DNA of 64,000 nt, taken from contig JAULSN010000008.1 of NCBI GenBank assembly GCA_033439765.1, positions 2,790,001-2,854,000 of the forward strand, written 5' to 3'. Shown here piece by piece: positions 54,349 to 64,000 of this stretch (within the stretch, counting starts at the first letter, position 1; each line of letters starts with the position of its first letter). The stretch comes from Lasiosphaeria ovina. Taxonomy: Eukaryota; Ascomycota; Sordariomycetes; Sordariales; Lasiosphaeriaceae. The position numbers were made by a program, and so were the translations under genes. A model generated the notes under the pieces. The model had not been told where the DNA came from and did not search any database. It saw nothing but the letters and a program-made list of their open reading frames with translations.

Positions 54349-57300
54349 GCTGGTAAAGGGCCTCCTGCGGCCGGCCTGGAAGGGAGCAGAGTCTGTTGCT
54401 GGTTCTTGATCTATGTCTAAGAGAAAGTAGGGGTGCGTCAGCGGCGGGAGAGGAAGGAATTAAGGTAAGGCAAGGTCAGTTCAGGTCAGGCCAGGCCAGG
54501 AATAGAAGGCCCAGGCGTCCTTCCAATTCCAGTTCCATGCTTCCAATGCTTGCTTCGATAAGTAACCAGGAACTAGGGCAAGCATGCTTAAGCACCAACC
54601 CTAACAGCAGTCCCGACTAGAATTCTTCACCAGCCAGCAATGCAACCAACCAACATCGCCATCTCTTGCCCTCGTTGGGCCCTTCCATCGGACTGAGGAT
54701 GCAATCCCTAGAAGCAGCATATTGTGGACACACGTACCTTTCATCACTCACTGCCCTTTGTTTATGTCGTTCGGTGCACTCCGGTACCCGCTCGAGTTCC
54801 CAAATAAAACTGTTGCCGATACCGACCGCCGTTTGCTGTCCAAGAAGAAGAGGGAAGTCGACCGTCCAGCCTGGGCTCCAGATCCACCGAAGCAGCACAC
54901 AAAGATAAAGCAGCAAAGCAAGCCCCCAGTACAAGCTTTTCGCTTTGATTAATAACTTCGCTGTGGCTTGCCGGTGGACTCGCCGAGTGCTAGCTTTCCG
55001 CCGCGTTAAATGCCTCGTCACCAAACCTTAGATGTGCCGCTCTTCTGCTGGCTGTGACGCCACCAGTGTTGTGCAAGGGCGTTCCATGTGCAACCCACGA
55101 CCCGAGAGATTCCCGCTTCCTCTCCTGCTAGCTCCGGCTTCCTCGCCCTCGGTCGCGTCGTGTGCACAACAAGCGTGCGCCGACGTTAACAGGAGGCGGA
55201 GACAATCAAAGCGACTGTGACTGAAGGCGGACGGCTGGGCGACGGCAACACGGTGACGGGAGGGCCGCACCCCGGCCTCGGAAGTCGGGGAACGGGCGGG
55301 CGGACGATAAGACAAAAGCCGGCAGCGACGGACGGCTCGGCGCACGGTGGATGCACGATAAGATCACGCGGCAACGGCAAGAGACAGCGGCCAGAGACAG
55401 AAGGGAGGGAGGCGGGGAGCGAGTCTAGAATTCGGCGCCGGAGCCCGTTGAGGCTGGGGGCGGAGACGGCGTCGGATGAGAGCAGACGACGGCGTGCGGT
55501 TGCATGTTTGGGGCGACGTTCCAAATGAGGCTCCTTGGCCCACCTCCGCTGGAAGCACGCCTTGCAACGATGCCCCAGTGCTTGACTGCAGGCCTGGCTG
55601 CCTGCAGAGTCCTGCACCTGCTGCACGAGGCACAAGACTACCTTGGCTATTGGTGGGCGGCGGAGGGTGTGCCTGGCTGGCTGGTCGACTGATTGCGAAG
55701 CAGCACACTCACGCGCGCACGATGTGGTGTGGCTGGCATGGCACCCCCTCCTCTCGCTCCCCTTATGTCTCTCGTCTCTTGTCCCATCTCGGGGGGGTCT
55801 GTTGCTCCAACAGTCTCCAAGCCCCAACTTGGGTGTGCAACAACCAAAGAAGCCTCGCTCGCTGGTGGCCCGCTTGAGTAACCGAATCGGCGCTTGCCAA
55901 ACTCCGACGTAAGCTGCGGCGTGCATGCGTTACCCCCTCCAAAACACCCGGCCGTTTTGAGCCACTAATGGGCCGCCCTTGGCCGCGAGTGTGTGTGTGT
56001 GTGTGTGCCGTGTCTGCCTTCTGCCTTGCACCAATCCGCCCGCGTCGGAGTCAAGGACCGCTGCCAGCCTGGCAAGGAGCCCGGGAGGGTTCGGAATCAA
56101 AACAAAACAATAATAATCAAGCAACAAAAGGGAGGCAAGACGTCACTAGTCAGCCAGTTCAAATTGTCTTTGGTTTTGCGATATCTGCTACCCCTTTTGT
56201 TTGGTACACATCATGGCAGACTCCCCATCCCACTGACAATGCGTTCACAGTCGCGTACCCCCTGCTCGGAGCACTCGATGCACCCGAGTCAAAAACGAAC
56301 AAGGATGCAACTAGGCATAACGGAAGCCTGATGGACTTGGGACCACAGCACGCCCTTCCATGGGCATTCCAGAACCGTCCGGTTTATACGATTAGGTAGC
56401 ACACGGATATTGCTGCCGGACTAAAACCAATAGGTGAGTGATTATCAATTTGACACGCCGGATCCGGATATTCACCGCATGACAACAATTGTCTGCTCCT
56501 CTCAGACACCGACAGCCAAGGAGACCCGGACAGGCTTTCTCGGACCCCGGCAGCAATGAGGGGCAACAACCCCATAATTATATGCATGCATACGGCTTCT
56601 GGTGGGCGTTTCGGACGTGGCGGAGCACAAGTGCATGTTCAGAGCCTGATCGGATATTGTGGAGACGGCGCCCTTGGCGGCTGCTGCGAATCAATTACAA
56701 TCATGGTCTGGTAGTGGCCACCGACGGCTGAGCTGGGCCAAGAAGCAGACTGCTCCCACGTTAGAGCCTCGGGTCTTGAGGGTCGGGCAGGTCGGGGTGT
56801 GAAGCGAGACGGATGAAGACTTTAACGGGTAACAAAACATGCACAGATACTGGGGTTAATTTATAGTAAACGACTGATCTAACGACTGGTTACTGAAGCG
56901 GAGTGGCAATGTATCAACAGTTCAGACGACCAGGGATGATTAATTAATCACATAAGAAAGACTCATAACCTTCCGTCTCTCAAAGACTACCGTTTTGCAA
57001 GAGTCATTAGATTGCAACAAGGGGTCTTTTGTTGCTTGTCTAATAAACTCCAGAAAGAGGGTGAATCGTGTTATGTGCCCAGAACTTTCAGTCTGCATCG
57101 TGCCCGATGATTAACAGTGGTTTCAACGAAGCCACTCGCCAGGACATTGGATTGGCTATGTTGGGAGAACCACCAAATAATGCGTAGCCTAATACTCAAT
57201 TTGACACACTCTCTTTCTCTTTCTCTCTCATGAGTAAATTACCAAGTATCTATTTCGATCAAGGCGTAATCAAACACACCGTCCACCAAAACTGAGCCAG

Positions 57301-58436
57301 AAACCGACCGGGCGGGTTCTCTTGCTATCCGTCTTTTTTTCGTTGTAACTAATTAAATTGAAGCCCGGAACAACTGGATCAGTAGTATTACGCAGCGATT
57401 TACCATTGTGCGCAAACCCGTACAGCTCTACGCGACCCAGGTCGGTGGTTACTTGCAACCCATGTTGATGATGCTCTTTCCGTGTCAACAGGGGGTTAAT
57501 TGCAGTCACCTCGCCCCACAGCCCAGCACATGCAGCTGAGCAGACCAGTCGGTAGGCCTCTGCCGATATCAATTAGCTGTTAACGATGTGATGCTAGCAA
57601 AAGTCCCCGCTCACGGCATGATGTCATTCATGTATGATATCGACGGAGAGCTCGCGGTGGAGAACGAAAGAGAAGCTGAGATAAACGCACTTTCAGCCCC
57701 GATTTGGATGGCTCATCATGAACGGAAGGCTAGGCAATAGCGGAGACATTAGTGCTGTAGAATTCGCAGTCTTGCAGTTAGCGTATGGATCCCCAATGAG
57801 GCGATGTAAAATTTGATACTGAATAGTTGGTAAGGAGTGGTGTTGGCATCCTCGTCTCCACTGCCGGATGGCGCTGTGATGTGATACCGCCAACAAGCTA
57901 GGTAACAACTTTTCAGCGACAAGTGCGTAATCGCTTGCTGGGTTCCACCTACCTAAGGTACCCAGAGCTCGAAGGAGGCCGCTGCCACTTCGGAGTCCGG
58001 AAGGAGCAATGGACCACAGGTTGCAAGTTTGCAGGGTTTCTAACTCCCGTCTCCAGGCTCTTGGGTGTCGGCCACCTGGAACTACCCATCCTCATCTGAG
58101 ACTCCTGGAATGGAAAGAACTGACGGCTGAAAACACCCCACTGTCGACTGACCTCGTCGCGATGCACTGGCCAAAAATCCCTAGTCAGGTCCGAATGCAG
58201 CATCATGGTTTTGCAACTGTCGCGCCACTCTCCCACATTCGTTGCACGGCTCCGTGGTTGCTCGACGCAGCAGAGCCAAAGGCCACATCATTACGACGCA
58301 TAACTAATCAACACTCTTGCAATCATCATCTTCCATCCTTCCTGTCGTTACCATCGCCGTCGCCGCCGAAGGGACCCGTTAAGCTCCACGCCTACTCCCG
58401 GTCAAACACAATCCCGTTCTCCCCGTTTCTGCCGGA
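54349..58436. other. Long intergenic region
   Basis: Four kb without a supported gene. Overlapping frames at 54.6-55.9 kb come from GC-rich, stop-poor sequence and lack motifs. A (GT)n run of about eight units is at 55988-56006. A minus-strand frame at 57270-57572 has no ATG. The end, rich in CCATC repeats, is the likely leader of the oxidase gene. Confidence 0.5.
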
Positions 58437-61017
58437 ATGAAGGTGCTCCCAGCAGCTGGTATTGCCTTGCTGGCATCGGCTGCCCAGGGTTCGCCGTCGC
58501 TGCCTCTGAAAATCCAAACAAGAACATCCCTCAACTCTCGCCTATCCAATATCCACCTCGATTTCCTCACGCCCATCCGTGAATCTATCAATCTCACATA
58601 CGGCTCCTGCGATCCTCTGGTACGAGCCAGCGACTCCCACCACGCCATTGGTCAGACCATCAGCTCGTCACACGATCGTGTTGTCTGGGTAATTCCCGAA
58701 GATGTATACTCCGGAGGCTGCATCTCGGCATGGAGCAGGTCGACCGGCCTTCTGCTAGGTCGCAGTCAAGAACAGCACATAGACCTGCAAACGATGGACC
58801 GGTGGCGCCACTTGAGGCGGAGGTCCAGGCTTCCTAAGCGCGACGACAACCCTCACAACATCCACATGGACAATTCCACAGGTGTCGATGTTTGGGGCCC
58901 TTGGTTCGAAGGTGTCGAGCTGCTTAAAAGTGCGGAGATCGTCTCCGTGGACGCTGCGGCCGCCAAACGCAAGAACATTGCCATCGTTGGTGCCGGAATG
59001 TCTGGGCTCATGGCATTTCTCTGTCTGACACAGCAAGGCATGACCAACGTGAGCATCATCGAAGCCGGGAGCCGCCTGGGTGGCCGCGTACAGACAGTGT
59101 ACCTGAGCGGCGGGCCGTTCGACTACAGCTACCAGGAGATGGGCCCCATGCGTTTCCCAACGACGCTCACGGTCGACAACGAAACCTACAACGTGTCAGA
59201 CCACCAGCTCGTCTTCCAGCTTGCCGACGAGATGAACAGAATCAACAACCACGACAGAAATGTCAGCGTGGACTTCATCCCTTGGTATGATTCGAGCGAC
59301 AGGGACGGCGGGTGGTACCCCAGCGAAGGGAGCCTCCGGGCCGGAGGCTATGGTAGCGCGAAACCCTTCCTGCAGTCGCACAGACTTCCCGATCCGTCGA
59401 CAAGAGAGCTCTTCAACAAGGTGAACAAAGCGCTTCCGTGTCAAGACTTTTGCGTGGAGATGGCCAGGAACATGTTCAGGGCGCATCGCAAGTGGCTCGG
59501 TGAGTTGAAGCGGACACCAACGCGGAGGCTGAGCCCCCCTGGCCGAGAAACCCAACTTAGAGGGCCGATTGCTGACTACCTATCCTTGCGCACGTTGTGT
59601 AGACAACGGTTTGGGGGATATACAACAGTGGAGGTAAGCTGCAGGCATCAGTTGAACATGAAGAAGAGGCAGACTGACAGGACGCTTCCGTCTAGCGAAT
59701 ATGCGTTCATGGCGAACTATATCACGGCGAGGTCAAACAGCACAAACTCTGAGTTCGTCGGAAAAGGGGCCTCTTCGTTTTGGGACAAGGTCAGTGCACC
59801 GTCTGAAGGTCTTCCTCCCAGTCTGGCATCGAACCGTTTCTGATCTTGAATCAATGACTAGCTCTACGAGGGCATGTACGCAAACGCCACAACGTGGAGG
59901 ACCGTGGATGGCGGTATGACGATCACCTCCTACCCCATCAGCCTGAACATTTAGTTAATCAATGGTGACTGCGCAGGGCTGGACCGGCTCCCGCTTTCCT
60001 TTGGGCCCCTCGTCGATAAGGCAACGACACTGAACCGCCGCATTGAGAGGGCCTCGTACTCCCCAGACTCAAAAACGGTCACTCTCCAGTCCCCGGGCGC
60101 AAACGCGGACCCTTGGATCAACTCGGCGCACGACTACGTCATGTTGGCTGTGCCCTTCTCGGCTATGAGAAACTGGAGCATATCAGGTCTCAGCACGACA
60201 ATGCAGGACGCGATCACGCGTCTGCCATATACCTCTGCCTGTAAGGTTGCTCTCGAGTTCGAAACTCGATTCTGGGAGCACCTCTCTGAGCCAATCTACG
60301 GAACTTGCCGTGCTGCCGGCCGCGAAATGTTCCCCGGGATTGGCAACATCTGCTACCCTTCGTATAACTTGAACGGCACAGGGCGCGGCGCGCTCTTGGC
60401 CTCGTACATTTCTGAGCCCGGATGGGGCGACAAATGGGCATCAGTCGGCGAGAGCGATCACGTCCAGTACGTGCTGGATGCCATGATCAGGATCCACGGC
60501 GACGTAGTAAGGCGGCAATATACAGGGAAGTTCAGTCGTGTCTGTGGCTGTCTGGACCCTCTGGAGGGCGCAAGCTGGGCAGACCCCACTGTCCGAGAGC
60601 ACCAGATATACCTGCCCGAGTACTTCAAAACCCACAACAACGTATGTCTCCCTGAGTCTGGCTGTCGTATATGAGGAAGCCGCCGAAGCCTTGCTGACAT
60701 CGTGGATGGGAAGATGATCTTTGTCGGCGAGCATACGAGCCTAACACACGCGTAGATCGCGTCAGCGCTCGAATCTGGCATCCGAGGTAGCGTTCAGCTT
60801 CTGCTCGGTGAGTCCGAACGACTGGGCTAGCGAGCTGCAGCTCTTGCTGACAACAGGTTGAGAGCTCGGGCTGGTAGACGAAGCCAAATCGACCGTGGAA
60901 AAATGGATGGCGCGGTGGATCGACATCGTGAGTGCACCCGCCCTTGACACACGCTGGCACACAAGGGAGTTTCCTTCACCTCGCTGTGCACTTCTGGCTA
61001 ACAAACACTGGCAGTAA
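58437..61017 (+). pseudogene. Secreted L-amino-acid oxidase, interrupted by one TAG
   Basis: Exons 58437-59499, 59603-59633, 59696-59789, 59862-59913, 59977-60641, 60714-60807 and 60863-60927 plus a final TAA at 61015-61017; 688 codons if read through. Signal peptide at 1-18. FAD dinucleotide motif NIAIVGAGMSGLMAFL with IIEAGSRLGGRV (180-215), then YQEMGPMRFP, EYAFMANYITARS and SFWDK, and near the end MIFVGEHTSLTHA-stop-IASALESGIRGSVQLLL. This is the flavin amine-oxidase fold of fungal L-amino-acid oxidases, which make 2-oxo acids, ammonia and H2O2. The TAG at 60753-60755 sits on the Trp of the conserved H-A-W motif that contacts FAD (codon 649). Two acceptors are unusual (GAAG at 60713, TTGAG at 60862). 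Either a fresh pseudogene or a sequencing/readthrough case. Confidence 0.85.
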
Positions 61018-62211
61018 GTTTGCTTGGACACGAGCCTGGGCAAAGAGTCCTACGTAGACGGAGCTTCAATATCGTCGCCATCTTGATTCTGGAGTTGGCG
61101 AGGGAAACAAGGTCAGGAGTCCGGAGAAAGACGGAAAAGGAGAAGGATGCAGGAACCATAGATTGATTACATACTTAGTGACCAGGTAGCACTAAAATTG
61201 ATTATTGTTTTGTCCTATCAACGGGCCTCCTCGGCATCCCCGGTAGGGACTAGGGAGCTGTGCAGCTTGACAGGATTCACCACCTTGCTAGCCAGTAGCC
61301 AACATGGCCTGCAGTAGTACAGATGCAGCAAAACAATGGCGCCTCTAGTTGACCCCGAATCGATAATCCGAATCTGCCAAGTCAACCCCCTTTTGCAGGA
61401 GACGGGCCCCTAACGCCGACAAGAGAAAGAAAGACCCCCACGTCTCAGTCAGCCCATGCCGACTTCCGGCATGGCCCGTCCCCCACCACCACCACGTCCT
61501 GAACTAAGCGCTACGCCCTCTTGTGGAACCAAGGTAATTAGATCCCTAAAGCAAACAAGGCTGATTACAGGTCGGCGTGTTCGGAAATACCGCACTAGCC
61601 CCCCCTGGGGGGAAATACGCAGCCAACTCAACTCAAGCCGTCTTGTCAGCCAGAGCGAGAATTCATTCGACCGGGGTCTCCGCTGGCCAATGCAGACAGC
61701 GTACGGAGTACAGCGCATGCATCCATACTTCTCGTCTTCCTGTGTAGTGCTGTTCTGGAGAGTGTGTGTATGTTGTGCATGACTTTCCCATTTTCACGTA
61801 CGCAAAGGTCTGGAATCCGAATATGAAGATGCATTATGGGGGGTGGTGGTTGGGTGGGGGTTGTTTCAGCTGGTCTCTCCGCGCTCCCTGTCCTGACGAC
61901 GGGACGCGATTGGATGTTTTTTTAGTGGAAGTAATGTCTTTTTCTGATTACCTACGGATACCCATGTAAGTAGGTAATTAAAGAGCTGGTCTACCTAGCT
62001 GGAGATTACGGAGTTGAAGACTGTTTCAACGTTGATTGTGTAATACATTAACCATTGCTGTCGCTGGAATAGTTACTGGAACGTGAAACGAACTTTCAGC
62101 TCTTCAACTTTCCTGTCAAGTATTGATGGAGTCTTTGGATAGTTCTGCGGCTGGGCCTCGGACAGTTACCCAGGGGAGAAAATGGGACGTGGGAAACAGG
62201 AAAGAAGGAAA
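61018..62211. other. Intergenic, no gene seen
   Basis: Contains a short CCACCACCACCAC stretch near 61,482-61,495. No frame has coding character. Confidence 0.5.
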
Positions 62212-63100
62212 TCACGACCCCGGAGCTTGCGCGAGCACGCTGTCAAAGAGACCAATCTCGAACTTGAGCGCGGTGCGGAACAGGTCGTTCCACTCGACGT
62301 CGTTGACGGTCGAGGCGTAGAGCGGCCGGTTGGCTTCGATGAACTCTTGTTTTGGTGTAGAATTGTTGGCTGTTGTCGTTGTTGGAATGGAGCCAGGACT
62401 TACGAGAGAGCCGCTTTCGTACTGCTCGTCGAGGTTGGACTGGCGTAGCCGATCTCTGCCGCGCTAGGCTCGATGTCCCCCATGGCGGCCGGCGGAATGC
62501 CGAGGTCGTCGATGCACGTCTGCTTCCACTCGCCCGCGTACTTGACTGCGCTGGCGATCTTGTCGGCCTGCACCTGCAGGAAGCTGAACGACGTGCGCGA
62601 GTTGAGCTTGGAGGAGCGCAGCGCCTTGAACTTGACGTCGTCTAGCAGGTATAGGTAGTCTTGCTGTCGACGGGGGGTGGTCTGTCGGTGTTTTTGCGCG
62701 TTTATCGAGGGTTGGTTCCTAGTGCTCTGGAAATGCACCTTGGTAACTAGTCGTATGTGGACGCCGGAAGCGTGCCATAGGCCATCCCCTTGCAGAAACG
62801 ATTGTTGAGGAACTTATTGTAAAGGTCCTTGTTCTGCTGGATGAGCTTGAAGATCAATGTTCTTTTCACACCATCAGCATCTATTCATCGCCAAGATGGT
62901 CACTGAGTTGGGTAACGGGTTAAGTAAACAAGTACATGGACTTGTATTCACCCGTCTTCGACCACGTTTGGCGCTGCGCGGATGTCGGCCGGGAGAGCCC
63001 CGTGGTATAAATCCGCAGCATCGAGATTTGCGCTCGCAAACAGCTGCCTGATGCGGCCCGACGCAGTGATGTCCGGGACGTTGAAGACGGGATTGTCCAT
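62212..63100 (-). pseudogene. TENA/THI-4-like (heme-oxygenase-fold) gene, frame-disrupted
   Basis: ATG at 63100; exon 1 to 62952 (MDNPVFNVPDITASGRIRQL), intron 62951-62862, exon 2 from 62861: FKLIQQNKDLYNKFLNNRFC then GMAYGTLPASTYD. Next, from a CGACAG acceptor ending at 62664, QDYLYLLDDVKFKALRSSKL and KQTCIDDLGI. Last part: FIEANRPLYASTVNDVEWND and TALKFEIGLFDSVL to TGA at 62214-62212. The order H/F-...-G-T-L-P-x-x-x-Y, Q-D-Y-x-Y-L, C-...-Y and E-W-x-D...-F matches the TENA/THI-4 group, which includes thiaminase II of thiamin salvage. TAG at about 62,753 after T-Y-D and a frame shift at about 62,435 (between EIGYAS and NLDEQYESG) break it. I could not find splicing that repairs both, so I call it a pseudogene with moderate confidence. 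Confidence 0.6.
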
Positions 63101-64000
63101 TATTTCGGAAGTGGATGTGCGATAATCGCGTTTGAGAAGTATTAGTGACTGGGACTACAACAACTGGGCCAGAACTAGGTAATTAGAAGCACAGTCGAAG
63201 CGCCCTTTGAAGAGTACAAGTTTGGCTGAGAACAGACTCATTTCCTCGAGATCTTTATGACCTCCTACGAACCGATGGTAAATTGCACAAAAGAGGGGAA
63301 AACTTCAGCTGGGGGAACGACGCCACGAGATGCTACGTTGCCAAAGATGCGTTCCACAACATGACCCTGCCAGCACTTGTAATTACCTGTGGCGAGCTGA
63401 GCTGTCATTTTATCCAGCCTTATATGCCGATTGCTATATATATATCCGAGGTGGCATGCACACCTTTCCCAGCATACAGGCCTCGCTCAACTGGGCCGCA
63501 AAGCTGCGGTTTATCGTTATATTCACCACGACGTTGACGACGAGTTTTGGAATACTAAGGCTAAAAGTTAGGCCTGATTACAATTAGTTAAGTAGCGTAA
63601 TAATTAATTGGCACGTGTCTAAAACAAGACTCAGAATGGTATTGTGACACGTGTCGCATGTCTTGGAATCGACACCTGAGTCGGGCTACGATGAATGCTC
63701 GATTATTTGTTCTTTGGCGTATCTGGTGGCCCAGAGCGAGACGGTCTTTGACTCACAAAGAGTCCAGGCCAACAATAGCGCAGTCTAGAACTCGGAAGCA
63801 CAAGCTGTCGCATTTTGTGGCTCAGGCTCACCCAATCGGGGACTTTATAAGCCAAAGCACAAACGGGTGCAATCATGCGTTGACTTTGCCACATACCAAA
63901 GACGGTACTAGTGTGGTGCGCCCACTTTCAAGCATGAGCGTTTGTGAGAGAGTGTGTGGGCGTGAGTGTGAGTGAATGTGGCAGCTGTGGCTGCAAGTGT
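63101..64000. other. Intergenic, no gene seen
   Basis: Short frames only. A TA-run lies at about 63,438-63,445, and the end of the window is GT-rich (63930-64000). Confidence 0.5.

Noticed and set aside
57270..57572. 100-codon minus-strand frame with a fairly natural composition
   Set aside because: It has no ATG and I found no convincing splice partner; it could be a lone exon but cannot be supported.
46094..60755. Idea that TAG is read as Trp in this genome, since several genes have TAG at Trp positions
   Set aside because: The firm genes use TGG for Trp throughout and TAG as their real stop in PTH1 and the proline-tailed BAR gene; RIP-type mutation explains the pattern.
1..64000. CRISPR arrays, operons, prophage or bacterial insertion sequences
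   Set aside because: None seen; spliced genes and fungal families show this is eukaryotic nuclear DNA.

Overview
The window looks like nuclear DNA of a filamentous ascomycete (Pezizomycotina, probably a Sordariomycete). Genes are split by short introns of about 55-200 nt with GTAAGT-type donors and CTAAC/CTGAC branch sites. The gene set is fungal: RVS161-type BAR protein, cyclin H, HET-domain proteins, DUF1996 protein, L-amino-acid oxidase. Several broken genes carry TGG-to-TAG changes of the kind left by repeat-induced point mutation (RIP). All calls come from reading the sequence; exon borders were chosen by splice sites plus reading phase and are not supported by transcripts.

The window has two halves. 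Positions 1-23,600 are accessory: a putative transglutaminase-like protein (849-2343), then a cluster of seven related genes of a family I cannot name, all on the minus strand. Five look intact (2731-3958, 14182-15525, 16550-17674, 19429-20646, 21689-22849) and two are decayed (5222-6078, 6421-7726). Each has an N-terminal domain ending in a W-C-H-N-like motif, a phase-1 intron or linker, and a C-terminal beta-rich domain. Between them lie a decayed HET-domain gene with C-terminal leucine-rich 30-35-residue repeats (9763-13659), a dispersed 0.3 kb repeat in inverted copies, and simple repeats. This cluster is my best candidate for an undescribed system; its function is unknown and any role in allorecognition or defence is only suggested by the HET neighbour.

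From 23,700 to 54,400 the window is mostly ordinary: a TauD/TfdA-like dioxygenase, two secreted proteins (AA1-like and DUF1996), a small disordered protein, peptidyl-tRNA hydrolase, an RVS161-type BAR protein, a second BAR protein with a proline-rich tail, cyclin H, a SAM methyltransferase and a large UBE2O/BIRC6-like E2 enzyme. A second decayed HET gene sits at 45,091-47,255.

The last 10 kb hold a secreted L-amino-acid oxidase gene interrupted by one TAG in its C-terminal FAD motif, and a frame-disrupted gene of the TENA/THI-4 (heme-oxygenase-like) group. Long intergenic stretches with no recognisable gene are listed separately. No operon logic is expected here; the only likely shared promoter is between peptidyl-tRNA hydrolase and RVS161.
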